Assembly (NCBI GenBank): GCA_016192995.1
Contig: JACPTB010000010.1
Span: forward strand, 1 to 58,873
Length of the DNA stretch: 58,873 bases
DNA from: Candidatus Woesearchaeota archaeon
Lineage (GTDB): Archaea > Nanobdellota > Nanobdellia > Woesearchaeales > DSVV01
Direction of reading: 5' to 3'
Shown: piece after piece, positions 26,020 through 36,534 of the stretch
Numbering within the stretch: the first letter of the stretch is position 1
Layout: each line of letters starts with the position of its first letter
Translations under genes and position numbers: made by a program
Notes under the pieces: generated by a model
The model's database searches: none
Told to the model about the DNA's origin: nothing
The model's input: the letters and a program-made list of their open reading frames with translations, nothing else

Positions 26020-26265
26020 CTATTCATACCTCTTTCTTAAATTTGCCAGACTGCCTACTTTTACTGTTTTTTCTAACATTATTTTCTTTGCTTTAATAAT
26101 ATATTCAGGTCTTAATTCAGGCTCTAACATATCTTCCCCATATTCTTTTACCACTAAATCAATAGCTTCTGATTTGTCACGGAGATTATGCTTTGCTTTT
26201 ACAATATTCAATACTTGATTTGTTTCTTCTGAGATATTAATCATTGCTTGTACCATATATACCAC
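26020..26265 (-). CDS. DUF2683-like antitoxin
   Basis: 81 aa (78 or 74 if later Met codons are used). Residues INISEETNQVLNIVKAKHNLRDKSEAIDLVVKEYG form a ribbon-helix-helix of the archaeal DUF2683 type. These usually precede a RelE toxin, here truncated. It shares a short divergent promoter region with the protein kinase gene. Confidence 0.7.
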   Translation of the reverse strand: MVYMVQAMINISEETNQVLNIVKAKHNLRDKSEAIDLVVKEYGEDMLEPELRPEYIIKAKKIMLEKTVKVGSLANLRKRYE

Positions 26266-26314
26266 CTATATTCAATGTATATACAACATATATTTAAATG
26301 TTTTGCTCAGAATA

Positions 26315-27889
26315 ATGGCAATGAAGCGAGTAAACATAAGTAATCACAAGAAAGTGTTTATAAATCAAAATCTATTTCTTTGTGTTATGAAAGCAGTGAT
26401 AGATAGTAAAGATGAAGTTGAGTTAGAGTATATTGGAGAAGGAGCTACTGGTACGACTTATCGAGGTATTGTTGGTGAAAAAATTAGTCTTGTCAAAATA
26501 CTTAATGCTTCACTACCACAAGATGCGCCACCTGAAAGAACAGCAGCTCTTGTGCAAACTATTGAAGGTGAAGTAGATGTTCTTAAACGATTAGATCATC
26601 CACGGGTTCCAAAATATTATGGCAGTGGTATTATTGAACTTTCTCCTACTGACAGAAGAATTTATTCTGCACGTGAATTTAAAGAAGGTCAGAGTTTAGA
26701 ACAAGTAATTAAGGATCATGGACCATTATCAGAAACTGAAGCAACTAGACTTTTGATCCAAATGCTTGAATTACTTTCAGTATTACATGCACAATCTACG
26801 CCGGTTATTCATCGTGATATCAAACCAGAAAATATTATTCTTGATGGCAGTGAATCAAGCCTTATTGATTTTGGTGTTGCAACTCAACCATTTAATACAC
26901 TTATTGGTATACGCACTCTTTATGGCACTCCCGGATATATGGCTCCTGAGCAAGCTATGGGAAAAGCTGCAGATCAAAGAACAGATATTTATGGATTAGG
27001 GGCAACGCTCATTAGGTGTATAACTAACCAGCATCCAGGATTGCTATTGGATGATACTAGTCGTATTAATTTTAGAGATAGAGTTGCAGGAAGATATAGT
27101 GAAAACTTACTCCATGTTCTTGAAAAAATGACGCAATCAAATGCACGAGAAAGATATCAATTTGCTGGAGAAGCACTTGCAGATTTAACAGAACTTCCAC
27201 CATTGACAAAACACAGAATCGGAGAAATACTTAGTGAAAAAGGTTATAGTCCAGTAGTCATAGAAGAGGCATTATCAAGAAATTTAACTGATGCTTCAGC
27301 ACTGGGTGATTTAGAAAAAAATCTTGCGCAAAAAGAAGCTGAGATTTTAGAAACCTTGAGAGAGTTTGTTGAATTTTATCATCGAACACGAGTCAAGTCA
27401 CTAATTATTCCTGATACCAGCACTGATTATGACGCAAAAGACGCTATTAGAAATCCAACGTTCCATATCTCTTTAGGACAAAATGATGATTTAAGTGGTG
27501 TTGAGATATGTTTAAGATTCAACTATGTTTTAAGAAAACAACCTCATGAAAACAGCGTAGGTTTTGAAATTAAATATAGATATACCAAAATAAGGAGACG
27601 AAAATTAAGCACCCTCTTGTTGACAACCTCTGTTGATGAACTTGAAAGTGCAAATGCGACCTTAGGAATATTTAATAATACCAACTCCATCGGAATAATC
27701 AAAGAACCATTTGTATATGCACCGTTACAAAGATTATTACATGGCGCTGTTCAATTTCAACAATCTGGATCAGAACATCAAGATTATCGATTTATCTTAC
27801 CTGCACTTTTGAATTTGAGAACTGCTGTTTATGGAGGATTACGACAACAAGGAGAAGCTCTTTCTCAATATAAAACAACTGACAGATAG
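26315..27889 (+). CDS. Hanks-type Ser/Thr protein kinase
   Basis: 524 aa from the ATG at 26315, placed about 25 nt after a TATA-like box; an in-frame TTG lies 12 nt upstream and a Met 24 residues further in. Kinase landmarks: GEGATGTTY glycine loop (about 41-49), VKI lysine (about 61), HRDIKPENIIL (166-176), LIDFGVA (184-190) and GTPGYMAPEQ (204-213). About 230 residues follow the kinase core and are not recognised. Bacterial-type PknB-like layout suggests transfer. Substrates are unknown. Confidence 0.88.
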   Translation: MAMKRVNISNHKKVFINQNLFLCVMKAVIDSKDEVELEYIGEGATGTTYRGIVGEKISLVKILNASLPQDAPPERTAALVQTIEGEVDVLKRLDHPRVPKYYGSGIIELSPTDRRIYSAREFKEGQSLEQVIKDHGPLSETEATRLLIQMLELLSVLHAQSTPVIHRDIKPENIILDGSESSLIDFGVATQPFNTLIGIRTLYGTPGYMAPEQAMGKAADQRTDIYGLGATLIRCITNQHPGLLLDDTSRINFRDRVAGRYSENLLHVLEKMTQSNARERYQFAGEALADLTELPPLTKHRIGEILSEKGYSPVVIEEALSRNLTDASALGDLEKNLAQKEAEILETLREFVEFYHRTRVKSLIIPDTSTDYDAKDAIRNPTFHISLGQNDDLSGVEICLRFNYVLRKQPHENSVGFEIKYRYTKIRRRKLSTLLLTTSVDELESANATLGIFNNTNSIGIIKEPFVYAPLQRLLHGAVQFQQSGSEHQDYRFILPALLNLRTAVYGGLRQQGEALSQYKTTDR

Positions 27890-27950
27890 TTACCCTTACA
27901 AATAATCATAAACCACAACATTTAAATAGTTTGTAAGTGTACCATTCTTC

Positions 27951-28820
27951 ATGGCAATTGTAAAAAGGAAAAAAGGCACTAAAGAATATTTTTATCTCAA
28001 GCATTCGACTCGAGAAGGAGATAAAGTTATTACCAAAGAACAATATCTTGGAGATAGAATTCCTGATAATATTAAAGAGTTGGAAAAACAATTTATGAAA
28101 AAACACTCGCAGTTTTTGTATAGAAAACTGCTATTCATAAAAAATGTTTTCCAAAAAGAATGGCAGAAACTTCCACCGTCAATAAAAGAAAAAGAACTCC
28201 AAGAAATTGCTATTGCTTTTACTTATAATACTAATGCGATTGAAGGATCAACTATTACTTTAGATGAAACAAGGGACATTGTTAAAGACCATATTGCTCC
28301 TCGAAAATCATTGGATGATATTAAAGAAACTGAACTGCATGCAAAAGTATTTCTTGAAATAATAAGAGAGAGAAAAATATTGCATAATGAACTTTTGCTA
28401 CAATGGCATAAGGGTATTTTTGGCGAAACTAAGCCAGATCTAGCCGACAAATGGAGGGATTATCATGTTCGTGTTGGCTATTATCGAGCTCCTGACTGGC
28501 AGGATGTTCCAAAATTAATGACAACTTTCGAGAAGTTTTTGAGATCTAAACAAAAAATAAATCCAGTGGAATTTGCAGGAAGAGTACATTATCAATTTGA
28601 AAAAGTTCATCCATTTGGCGATGGCAATGGAAGAATTGGAAGGCTTATTATTAATCATATGTTATGGCATACTCATTATCCTATGATTATTTTTGAATTC
28701 AAAAAAAGAAAACAGTATTATCATGCCCTTGAAAAAGATGAAGAAGGATTTGCGCAGTGGTTTATGAGGATGTATTTGAGAGTTCATAAGAAAAGGATAG
28801 TTAATTCGTGCTTTAAATAG
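27951..28820 (+). CDS. Fic-domain protein with inhibitory helix
   Basis: 289 aa. The Fic motif HPFGDGNGRIGR is complete at residues 220-231, so it should transfer AMP or a similar group. The self-inhibitory motif is TNAIEGS at 94-100, within the same chain (class II). The N-terminal 60 residues are basic. A TATA-like box (CATTTAAATAG) lies about 27 nt upstream. Target proteins are unknown. Confidence 0.9.
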   Translation: MAIVKRKKGTKEYFYLKHSTREGDKVITKEQYLGDRIPDNIKELEKQFMKKHSQFLYRKLLFIKNVFQKEWQKLPPSIKEKELQEIAIAFTYNTNAIEGSTITLDETRDIVKDHIAPRKSLDDIKETELHAKVFLEIIRERKILHNELLLQWHKGIFGETKPDLADKWRDYHVRVGYYRAPDWQDVPKLMTTFEKFLRSKQKINPVEFAGRVHYQFEKVHPFGDGNGRIGRLIINHMLWHTHYPMIIFEFKKRKQYYHALEKDEEGFAQWFMRMYLRVHKKRIVNSCFK

Positions 28821-28864
28821 AAGAAAGCAAAGAAATTTAAATAAGTTGTTACCTATTATTAACT

Positions 28865-28999
28865 ATGGAAACAATAACTATTACTAAAAGAGAATACCAA
28901 CGATTGAAAGAATTAGAGCAAGTTGATTGGGAACTAGTAGGTAAATTTAAGAGAAGTTTAGAAGACGTTAAAGCTGGAAGAGTGAGAAGGATTAGATAA
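28865..28999 (+). CDS. Orphan RelB-like antitoxin peptide
   Basis: 44 aa. METITITKREYQRLKEL then WELVGKFKRSLEDVKAGRVRRIR is the usual make-up of short archaeal antitoxins that precede RelE toxins. A TATA-like stretch (about 28831-28840) lies roughly 28 nt upstream. No toxin follows; the next gene is convergent. It is likely a remnant or an orphan regulator. Confidence 0.55.
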   Translation: METITITKREYQRLKELEQVDWELVGKFKRSLEDVKAGRVRRIR

Positions 29000-29027
29000 A
29001 TTTTTCATTAATACTTTAAATTTTATT

Positions 29028-30032
29028 CTACAACTCGTTTAATTTTTTCCAAAGAGTTTCCGTTATATCTATACACTTATTTTTCCTATGTTTGTTTTCC
29101 AACTCAAATGCTTTGTCTCCAGGAACAGATACTTTGCTATAACCACGCCTTTGTTTAGTCGTTCTTATTTCTTCAGATAGTTTATTATTCATCTTTCTAA
29201 AAGTATCAAGAGTGGTAGAAAATGTTGGATTAATAATTACGATCACTGCGCCTCTCAGCAGTTTTAAATAACCTTTCTTTTCACTTTTTTGTTGATTCAT
29301 CGGCATATTGACAAGGGACCCTGTTAAAATCTCGATAAATAAGGCAAGCACGAATCCTTTATAATCACCAAAAGGAATGACAGAAACAGCTTCATGAGGA
29401 TTAACGGTAAATTCTCCTTTATCATTCAAGTAGGTTTCCGACGGCAAATCAACATTATTTAATGCTGCATTTCGCACCTCGCCCCATGCTCGTTTTGAAG
29501 TAGCCATGTCAACAAGAATATTATGTTGTTCAGAAGGTATGCCTATTCCTATTGGATTTGTGCCAACTCTCGGCTCATATCCTCCTGGTGGAGCTATCAT
29601 CGGATTGCCGCCACTGTTCACTACAAAACCAACCATATCTTTTTCTGCAATATCCTGAGCAATGCTGCCTGGTCTTAACCAGCTGATCATATTCCTTATC
29701 AGAATCATAGAAATACCATTGTTTTTTGCCATCTCTATGCCATGATCTAAATATTTTCTTGTAACAACTCCGCCTAAATTACTTTTAGCGTCAATGAGCA
29801 GCGCAGAAGGTGTCTTTTTATCAATGACAGGAGATTCTTGTTTTAAAGGAAGAATTTCAAATAGTGATGGAAATGCCAGCAGTCCATGAGTATATTTACC
29901 CTGCAATTCTCCACGAAGATAATCTTCAGCTATTATTTCAGCATGTTCTTTTGATAAACCTCTACTGAGAAGTTTGTTTATGAGAAGTGTTTTTACATCA
30001 TTAATTTTTACTTTGATCATTTTGTTTAGCAT
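29028..30032 (-). CDS. Ldh2/malate-type NAD(P)-dependent dehydrogenase
   Basis: 334 aa, the family's usual length. Features of the LDH2/MDG2 family are clear: GLSKEHAEIIAEDYLRGELQGKYTHGL, NNGISMILIRNMISW, NPMIAPPGGYEPRVGTNPIGIGIP, VDMATSKRAWGEV, and GDYKGFVLALFIEILTG. Substrates in the family include malate, lactate, sulfolactate and ureidoglycolate; which applies here is not clear. The usual catalytic His region is partly changed (YTHGLLAFP kept). It lies 12 nt downstream of cdc48. Confidence 0.85.
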   Translation of the reverse strand: MLNKMIKVKINDVKTLLINKLLSRGLSKEHAEIIAEDYLRGELQGKYTHGLLAFPSLFEILPLKQESPVIDKKTPSALLIDAKSNLGGVVTRKYLDHGIEMAKNNGISMILIRNMISWLRPGSIAQDIAEKDMVGFVVNSGGNPMIAPPGGYEPRVGTNPIGIGIPSEQHNILVDMATSKRAWGEVRNAALNNVDLPSETYLNDKGEFTVNPHEAVSVIPFGDYKGFVLALFIEILTGSLVNMPMNQQKSEKKGYLKLLRGAVIVIINPTFSTTLDTFRKMNNKLSEEIRTTKQRRGYSKVSVPGDKAFELENKHRKNKCIDITETLWKKLNEL

Positions 30033-30044
30033 ATTAACCTATCA

Positions 30045-33000
30045 TCATCCATAATAACTTGGTCTATTCTCCTGCATTTCTTTACCACGGGCTGATCTGA
30101 AGAACTTCTGGATTTCTTTATATGCTTCTTCAATATCTTTAGTCATGGAAGGTCGTACTTTTTCAAGCGCTTTTTCAAAGTATTTCTTAGGCACTTTTTT
30201 CGTCTTCATATCATCACGCAAAGCCATGATTGCTGCTTCCCGGCAAATAGCTTCAATATCTGCTCCGACATACCCTTCAGTTTTTTGCGCAAGCTCTTTA
30301 ATATCAACATCATCTTCAACCGGCATATTTTTCATATGCACCCTGAAAATGGCTTCACGTGTTTCTTGCGTTGAAACACTTGCTAAGATGATACGATCAA
30401 ATCTTCCTGGTCTGAGCAATGCTGTATCAATAATATCAGGCCTATTGGTAGCAGCAATAACAACGACATCATGCAAGTCTTCCAACCCGTCCATCTCAGT
30501 TAAAAGTTGATTTACTACGCGTTCAGTTACATCAAGATCTGCTGATGAACCTCGGCGCGGTGCAAGACTATCAATTTCATCAAAGAAAATAATTGTTGGA
30601 GAGGTCTGGCGAGCTTTTTTGAAGATTTTTCTTACTGCTCGTTCGCTTTCACCAACCCATTTTGAAAGAAGCTCAGGTCCTTTAACAAGAATAAAATTAG
30701 CTTCAGTCTCATTTGCTACTGCTTTTGCCAACAAGGTCTTACCTGCGCCAGGCGGACCGTATAATAAAATTCCTTTAGGAGGTTTTACTCCAAGACGTTT
30801 GAAGGCATCGGGAAACTTTAACGGCCATTCAACAGCTTCTTTTAATTCCTGCTTTACTTCATCTAAGCCGCCAATGTCATTCCACTTGACATTAGGAATT
30901 TCAACTAATACCTCGCGCATAGCACTTGGACGAACAACTTTAAGAGCTTCTTTAAAATCATTCATACCAATTTTTAGTTTTTCTAATAAGGTAGGAGGAA
31001 TTGGCTCATCTTCACGCAGCACCATTTCCGGCAATAATCTTCTTAGTACTACCATTGCTGCTTCTTTTGCCAATGAAGATAAATCTGCACCGACAAAACC
31101 ATGCGTAATATCTGCAATATGTTTTAAATCCACATCTTTATCAAGCGGCATATTCCTCGTATGAATTTTTAAGATGCTTAATCGTGATGTTTTTCCCGGA
31201 ACACCTATTTCAATCTCCCGATCAAATCTTCCTGGCCTGCGCAATGCTGGATCTATTGAATCAGGAATATTGGTTGCTGCAATCACCACTACTTTGCCGC
31301 GCGCCTGCAAACCATCCATCATCGCAAGAAGCTGTGCAACAACTCTTCTCTCAACTTCCCCATGCACTTCTTCTCTTTTGCTTGCAATAGCATCAATTTC
31401 ATCAATAAAAATAATTGCTGGAGCGTTTTTCTCTGCATCTTCAAATTTCTTTCGAAGATTGGCTTCAGATTGGCCGTAGAATTTGCTGTTATGCAAAACA
31501 GTTAACGGCGATCCGCCTAAGAAATTTTCATGGAATTTCATACTTATATCATATAACGTTCTGCTTTCACCTTGTTTGATCTCTGTTATTATATCCCAAC
31601 GAAGAACACCTTTTGCAATGTTCCTTAATTTGTTCAACTCGTTTTCGACATTTGGTTGTTTATGTTTTTCAAAAATGGCAAGCAGTTCTTTTAATTTTCT
31701 TCGTGTTAAAGGAACTCTTCCTGAAATAATAGGTTCATATTTTGCTTCTGAAATTTCATGATTATACCTTAACTGCAATGATTCTTTTATGTTATGCAAG
31801 AGTTTGCTAAGATCAGGAAGACGTTCATTGGAATCAAATTTTACTCTTTGCCCCTGCCATTGCTGATATACGCTGTTTTTTACCATTGGTTTTACAATAG
31901 TATAAAATTCCTCAATGCATCCGCTATCAGTTATTTCAAGAGCATGCATTAATGATAATTTAGTTTTCCACTCTTTAACTGTTGAGACAATCCCTATGCG
32001 CAAAAGAAGTATCTGCATATCCAACAACAGCTGTTTGCTTTTAGAATATATTCTTGGTGTAGGATACTTTGATGCAGATGCACCTTGTGTGCCATCACCA
32101 TGATAATATCCACGAATAAAAGCAGCTATTGTTTCTTCATTGCATAACAACAGCCAACGAGGCAAAGAATAGTTGTCTTGTTTTTTATTTATTTCCAATC
32201 CAAATCCTTTTACCAGCATTTCAGATAATGCAGAAGAATAAACAGTCACTTTATCGGCAACTGTCTTGACATGTGTTATACCAAATAATTCTTTAAAGTA
32301 AGAAATGTATAACTCTTGAAGTGTTTTATCCATTCCTGCAATAGCAATTTCCTCCTCTAAAATATAACCTTCACTTATCATTGCTCCAATAAATTCAGCA
32401 AAAAGAGGAGTAATAGCAGTTATAGGTTTTATGTAATTCACTCTTTCCTTTGCTTGGCGCTTAGCATAAGCAAACGTTTTAATATCTGCAGTGCTTGAAA
32501 CATCTGCCAATGGCAAAATTGAACCATCGTTTAACTCGACAGAAATGCTGTTTTTATCTAGTTTGTTCCAAAAATCAATTTTTGGATTTTCTTTTGAACC
32601 ATTGATTTTTCCTGCAATTGCAATAAGATCTCCTTTATGCAATTCTTCAGCTTTTTTCCAAATAAGTTCGCCTTCTTGAGAAAGGGCTGCAAACGGCTGA
32701 TTCTTACTAGTAATAAACTCTCCTTTTCTCTTTGTTTTTACCGAATATGTTTTGTCGCAGTTTATTTTAGTTATGTATTGAACTTCTTGAGGAACAATTT
32801 CCATGTGTTCATTTACTGAAAAAAGTTTTATTGGTTCATCAGGTTCAATAACTTCTTTATGATTATCACGGTGAATTATTCTTCCTTTTTTTTGCGCTGT
32901 TTCAAACAAATCTTCTACTGTTTTTCTTCCCTTAGGATTAGTAAGCAATTCAGTTGAACCATCAACACACATTATCTCAGGTCCATTAATCAAAATAAAA

Positions 33001-33809
33001 TACGAGTTGGTTTCATTAGCTACTGCTTTTGCCAGCAATGTTTTACCAGTTCCTGGGGGGCCATGCAAAAGAACTCCTTTAGGCGGTTCAATACCTAAAC
33101 GCTCGAATATTTCAGGATGCTTTAGAGGCAATTCAACCATTTCACGAATTTTTTTAAGCTCGTCTTTTAAGCCACCAACATCTTCATAGGTAACTTCAAG
33201 CACTTTTTCTTCTTTTAATTCAACAGCTTCAGGATTAAATCTTACTTCAGTTAAATCAGTGATAATAACTGCCTGTTTTGGATCAGTTTCTGCGACAATA
33301 AATTTAAGATCGCTAAACCCAAAACCTGCAATACTTTCATCAAGCATAGAAAAGATATCATTAAAAAAAGGACTATCGCTTAACGTGTTTCTTCTTCGCG
33401 AAGTTCCACCTAAACTCACAATATCGCCTTTTTTTACTGCCCTTCCTAAAAGACCTTGCTTAAATATCTGCGGAGATGCTCTTACGACAACACCTTTCTG
33501 CGCAGGCGCAATAGTGACCCGTTTTGCTTCTTTGATTTGCGCTTTTTTAACAATAACAATTTCTCCAATACCAGTTTTTGCATTTCTTCGCAAAACACCA
33601 TCCATACGAATAATATTCAACCCAATATCTCCTGGATATGCGCGATCAGCTATCCCTACCGTAGGCCTTTCACCAGAAATCTCAACAATATCGCCTGGAC
33701 GAATACCTATTTCATGCATGTAACTTGAATCAATTCTGACAATACCTTTATTGACATCATCCTGAATTGCTTCTGCAACTTTTAGTTTAAGCTGTTTTTC
33801 TTCAGTCAT
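30045..33809 (-). CDS. cdc48: CDC48/VCP AAA+ ATPase, intein-containing
   Basis: 1254 aa precursor; the spliced product would be 760 aa. The N-domain is a double-psi barrel (about 1-190). D1 Walker A is GPPGTGKT (about 250-257). D1 Walker [13 protein letters not shown] comes after the intein. D2 has GPPGAGKT and [13 protein letters not shown]. The enzyme unfolds proteins for degradation or complex disassembly. The intein interrupts [14 protein letters not shown], right at D1 pore loop 1. The C-terminus ends in SYYG, which could dock to a proteasome. Unspliced protein should be inactive. Confidence 0.95.
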   Translation of the reverse strand: MTEEKQLKLKVAEAIQDDVNKGIVRIDSSYMHEIGIRPGDIVEISGERPTVGIADRAYPGDIGLNIIRMDGVLRRNAKTGIGEIVIVKKAQIKEAKRVTIAPAQKGVVVRASPQIFKQGLLGRAVKKGDIVSLGGTSRRRNTLSDSPFFNDIFSMLDESIAGFGFSDLKFIVAETDPKQAVIITDLTEVRFNPEAVELKEEKVLEVTYEDVGGLKDELKKIREMVELPLKHPEIFERLGIEPPKGVLLHGPPGTGKTLLAKAVANETNSYFILINGPEIMCVDGSTELLTNPKGRKTVEDLFETAQKKGRIIHRDNHKEVIEPDEPIKLFSVNEHMEIVPQEVQYITKINCDKTYSVKTKRKGEFITSKNQPFAALSQEGELIWKKAEELHKGDLIAIAGKINGSKENPKIDFWNKLDKNSISVELNDGSILPLADVSSTADIKTFAYAKRQAKERVNYIKPITAITPLFAEFIGAMISEGYILEEEIAIAGMDKTLQELYISYFKELFGITHVKTVADKVTVYSSALSEMLVKGFGLEINKKQDNYSLPRWLLLCNEETIAAFIRGYYHGDGTQGASASKYPTPRIYSKSKQLLLDMQILLLRIGIVSTVKEWKTKLSLMHALEITDSGCIEEFYTIVKPMVKNSVYQQWQGQRVKFDSNERLPDLSKLLHNIKESLQLRYNHEISEAKYEPIISGRVPLTRRKLKELLAIFEKHKQPNVENELNKLRNIAKGVLRWDIITEIKQGESRTLYDISMKFHENFLGGSPLTVLHNSKFYGQSEANLRKKFEDAEKNAPAIIFIDEIDAIASKREEVHGEVERRVVAQLLAMMDGLQARGKVVVIAATNIPDSIDPALRRPGRFDREIEIGVPGKTSRLSILKIHTRNMPLDKDVDLKHIADITHGFVGADLSSLAKEAAMVVLRRLLPEMVLREDEPIPPTLLEKLKIGMNDFKEALKVVRPSAMREVLVEIPNVKWNDIGGLDEVKQELKEAVEWPLKFPDAFKRLGVKPPKGILLYGPPGAGKTLLAKAVANETEANFILVKGPELLSKWVGESERAVRKIFKKARQTSPTIIFFDEIDSLAPRRGSSADLDVTERVVNQLLTEMDGLEDLHDVVVIAATNRPDIIDTALLRPGRFDRIILASVSTQETREAIFRVHMKNMPVEDDVDIKELAQKTEGYVGADIEAICREAAIMALRDDMKTKKVPKKYFEKALEKVRPSMTKDIEEAYKEIQKFFRSARGKEMQENRPSYYG
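31488..32969 (-). mobile_element. Intein with LAGLIDADG endonuclease in CDC48
   Basis: Residues 281-774 of the precursor (494 aa). It begins with Cys (CVDGSTELL) and ends with VLHN before Ser+1. Two LAGLIDADG-like motifs are seen: [11 protein letters not shown] (about 473-483) and [10 protein letters not shown] (564-573). The block-B position reads TSKNQPF, with Asn where inteins usually have the His of TxxH. The splicing ends are otherwise normal. Confidence 0.93.
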
Positions 33810-33941
33810 AGTTATCCTTTTGGTTGGAAATCGGAAGCCTCATACGTTTATAAATATTATTGTCTTTCTACTGAGGATTTTTATTAAACAACTCTGTGCA
33901 GAATATAACTCATTACTCAATGATAATAAAAATAAAAAATC

Positions 33942-34355
33942 TTATTTATTTGCAATCTTCACTTTAGGCAATGGAATTGGCGAAGGTAAATTTACATCGC
34001 GTGATAAGATTAATGCTTGGACATTGCAGCGCGCCAAGACAACATTTAATACTTCAGTCATAACTTCTTTTGGCAGGCGTTTGCCTTTTTTCCACATATC
34101 TAAAATTTCTTCTACTTGTTCTTTTGCTTCAATCACAATTAAATTTCCCACTAATTCAATAGCACCAACTTCTGGATCAAATTTTGAAACAAATTTGAAG
34201 CTAAATTTAACGGTTTCCTGGCTGTCCTGACCAAGAGCAAAGTTTGACTTTTCAACACTCTCAATTGCAACATTGTTGCTGATTCTAATTTTACCTCTGG
34301 AGAGTTCTTTTTTAACTGCAGTAATATTTGTGAAATTAAATCCAACAATTGCCAT
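33942..34355 (-). CDS. Conserved archaeal protein of unknown function
   Basis: 137 aa. It begins MAIVGFNFTNITAVKKE and has VKFSFKFVSKFDPEVGAIELVGNLIV followed by a helical segment and a C-terminal IPLPKVKI. The mixed beta-then-helix layout suggests a small folded domain, perhaps SecB-like, but I cannot name the family. A GGTGATC ribosome site and a TATA-like box precede the ATG. It is divergent from the Nudix gene. Confidence 0.65.
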   Translation of the reverse strand: MAIVGFNFTNITAVKKELSRGKIRISNNVAIESVEKSNFALGQDSQETVKFSFKFVSKFDPEVGAIELVGNLIVIEAKEQVEEILDMWKKGKRLPKEVMTEVLNVVLARCNVQALILSRDVNLPSPIPLPKVKIANK

Positions 34356-34442
34356 GTATGATCACCAATTCAGCGAAAATTAAGGTTATTTATAAAGTTA
34401 TTTGTCGAAAGATATTAATACTATCTATTATTTTGTAGCTTT

Positions 34443-34979
34443 ATGAAAAGAACAACAAGCGCAGGCGGCATAGTACTCAGGGATAATCTTGTTCTCGTGG
34501 TTAATCAGCATGGCAGAGCATGGTCACTGCCTAAAGGGCATGTTGAAAAAGATGAAAATCCTCTACAAGCTAGCCAACGAGAGATTTATGAAGAATCTGG
34601 GATTAAGGATTTGCACTTTGTTAAGGAACTCGGAAGTTATCAACGCTATAAAATCAACAAAACTGGCGGAGATGATACCTCTGAGTTAAAAACAATTATG
34701 ATGTTTTTGTTTACGACAAACGAGAAGATACTGAAACCACAAGATCCTGATAATCCAGAAGCACGATGGGTTGCAAAAGATAAAGTTGCTCGATTATTAA
34801 CACATCGAAAGGATAAGAAATTTTATCAGAGTGTTGTTGATACATTAATGATACCTAACGAAAATAAAAAGAGTAATGTAAAAAAACAATTTTGGAATAG
34901 ATTCTTTATCATTAAAATAATTATTTCTGTTATTTGCTTAAGTATATTTGCGTATTTCTTTATCAAATACTTATACTAA
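34443..34979 (+). CDS. Nudix hydrolase with C-terminal membrane anchor
   Basis: 178 aa. The Nudix box is complete: GHVEKDENPLQASQREIYEESGI at about 39-61 (G-x5-E-x7-RE-x2-EE-x-G). The N-terminal RTTSAGGIVLRD and RAWSLPKG are standard. After the domain (about residue 140) a basic linker leads to one membrane segment (152-177). Nudix enzymes cleave nucleoside diphosphates linked to another group. Anchoring suggests action near the membrane. Confidence 0.85.
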   Translation: MKRTTSAGGIVLRDNLVLVVNQHGRAWSLPKGHVEKDENPLQASQREIYEESGIKDLHFVKELGSYQRYKINKTGGDDTSELKTIMMFLFTTNEKILKPQDPDNPEARWVAKDKVARLLTHRKDKKFYQSVVDTLMIPNENKKSNVKKQFWNRFFIIKIIISVICLSIFAYFFIKYLY

Positions 34980-35001
34980 GAGATATAATCTCTTAGTATA
35001 A

Positions 35002-35514
35002 CTACACAATTCTCTCTTCCAACTTACGATGCCAGAAATGATAGACAATGTATGGCGCTAAGAAAAATATCATAAATACAAATACTGCTGCATCATAATT
35101 GTAGTCAACCGTAAATAACACTTTTAACCAATTCATAAACAATCGAATAATAAATATATCAATCAATGCCATCACCGGAACTAACAAGAGAATGACCTTG
35201 TGGTGTTCTTCTTCCAAGCCTTCTAATTCCAGCATCAGAAATTTGAAGAAAAAGCCCATCAAAAAACCAAGAACAAGAGCAGATAAAAATACTAAAGGAC
35301 CCTGCAAGAGAATTAAAAAAGGTATAATGAAAATAGACATGATCACATTAATCACTGCAACACCCAACATTAATGTCCAGAAACTGATGTTACTAAGATG
35401 CTGATTGATATGGTGATGTTTTTTATTTTCTTCCTTCATCAAGTGATCTACATAGATAAGATCTTCTTTTCTCCATCCTTTTTCAGATAGCCTCTTTTTT
35501 GCTGCTTCATCCAT
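35002..35514 (-). CDS. Four-segment membrane protein
   Basis: 170 aa. The N-terminal 40 residues are charged and His-rich (MKEENKKHHHINQH). Four membrane segments follow in pairs (about 45-65, 70-90, 105-125, 138-158), with EGLEEEHHK between the pairs. No family is recognised. It is convergent with the Nudix gene and transcribed away from fold-back copy 4. Confidence 0.6.
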   Translation of the reverse strand: MDEAAKKRLSEKGWRKEDLIYVDHLMKEENKKHHHINQHLSNISFWTLMLGVAVINVIMSIFIIPFLILLQGPLVFLSALVLGFLMGFFFKFLMLELEGLEEEHHKVILLLVPVMALIDIFIIRLFMNWLKVLFTVDYNYDAAVFVFMIFFLAPYIVYHFWHRKLEERIV

Positions 35515-35554
35515 GGTAAAATAGTTGTATCAAGAGTATAATAATCTTACGATC

Positions 35555-35714
35555 GCACTGGTGAAAATCTCGGCATAACCTCGGTTTTGGCATCAGTTCG
35601 GCTTGTTAAGAGTATATTTCATTGGATTTTTCTCTCTGGAACCTCGAAAAATCCTCACATATAAACTTGAAGAGCCTCACCAAAAGATGCCAAAAACTAC
35701 ATTTTCACCAGTGC
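35555..35714 (+). repeat. Fold-back repeat, copy 4 (type-2 arms)
   Basis: Outer arms GCACTGGTGAAAAT and ATTTTCACCAGTGC. Core GGCATC ... GATGCC, with GGCT against AGCC where type-1 copies have AGCT against AGCT. The apical hairpin is GGATTTTTC/GAAAAATCC with loop TCTCTGGAACCTC. Flanks are TTACGATC (35547-35554) and TTACGATG (35715-35722), seven of eight identical. Confidence 0.9.
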
Positions 35715-35729
35715 TTACGATGATATATG

Positions 35730-36530
35730 CTATATTAACCCAAAATCATGCAATGTCTGCTTTAAAATTGTTTTTTTTACTGAAATGTTTTCCAATTCTT
35801 CAGGAGCTGCTTTTTCAGCATGATAGGTTGTTCCTGCTAAGTTTGATGCTAATTTTTTGAAGGCTATTGTTGAACGCGCATCGGGAAAGGCATATACTAC
35901 TGGCTGCCGAAGGAATACAGCATTCCTAATATCATTGTCATAAGGTATCCTTCCTACAACCTTTGTAGATAAAAAGCTTTCGATTGCTTCTGGCTTCATA
36001 TCTAGAGCATCTCCCCTCCACTTATTCACCACAACCCCTAAAATGTTTTTTTTATAATCGCGCGCCAATTTTATCGTGCGCAAACAGTCAGTTGCTGCAG
36101 TCAATTCAGGAGCTGTTACTAAGAGAACATTATCCATTAATTTCATCAGGTTAGAGGTCGAACTTTGAAACCCTGCTGAAGTATCAACCATTACAATATC
36201 AAATCCCTCAATTTCACAGAGCACTTTTTCCAGAAGATCTACATCACTAATTGTTGCATCATGATAGGCTATGCTCCCCACAATGCATCTTAACCCAGAT
36301 TCATGCAACGTGATAACTTCATTAAGCTTGGCTTCGCCTTTTAAGATGCTGTGGATAGTATTCTTTGTCCCCAATAAACCGAGGTAAATGGGAATATTAG
36401 GAGAGCTGAAATCACAATCAAGAACCAGCACATTATAACCAATATGCTGCAAAGCATGAGCTAAATTAATCGTAACTTGTGTTCTTCCAACACCGCCTTT
36501 TGCGCACATAACACCAATAAATTTAGTCAT
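35730..36530 (-). CDS. MinD/ParA-like ATPase with altered Walker A
   Basis: 266 aa from the ATG at 36530. The deviant Walker A is AKGGVGRTQ at residues 10-18: the signature Lys11 is kept, but the P-loop Lys is Arg16. Other motifs are good: VLDCDFSSPNIPIYLGL, IVMVDTSAGF, LLVTAPELTAATDCLRTIKLA and VVNKWRGDA. It probably positions or partitions a complex at the membrane. It is the last gene of a three-gene operon. Confidence 0.85.
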   Translation of the reverse strand: MTKFIGVMCAKGGVGRTQVTINLAHALQHIGYNVLVLDCDFSSPNIPIYLGLLGTKNTIHSILKGEAKLNEVITLHESGLRCIVGSIAYHDATISDVDLLEKVLCEIEGFDIVMVDTSAGFQSSTSNLMKLMDNVLLVTAPELTAATDCLRTIKLARDYKKNILGVVVNKWRGDALDMKPEAIESFLSTKVVGRIPYDNDIRNAVFLRQPVVYAFPDARSTIAFKKLASNLAGTTYHAEKAAPEELENISVKKTILKQTLHDFGLI

Positions 36531-36534
36531 GGGA

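Noticed and set aside
30145-33728. Many plus-strand frames opposite cdc48 and its intein
   Set aside because: They are shadows of a long, well-supported minus-strand gene and show no recognisable protein features.
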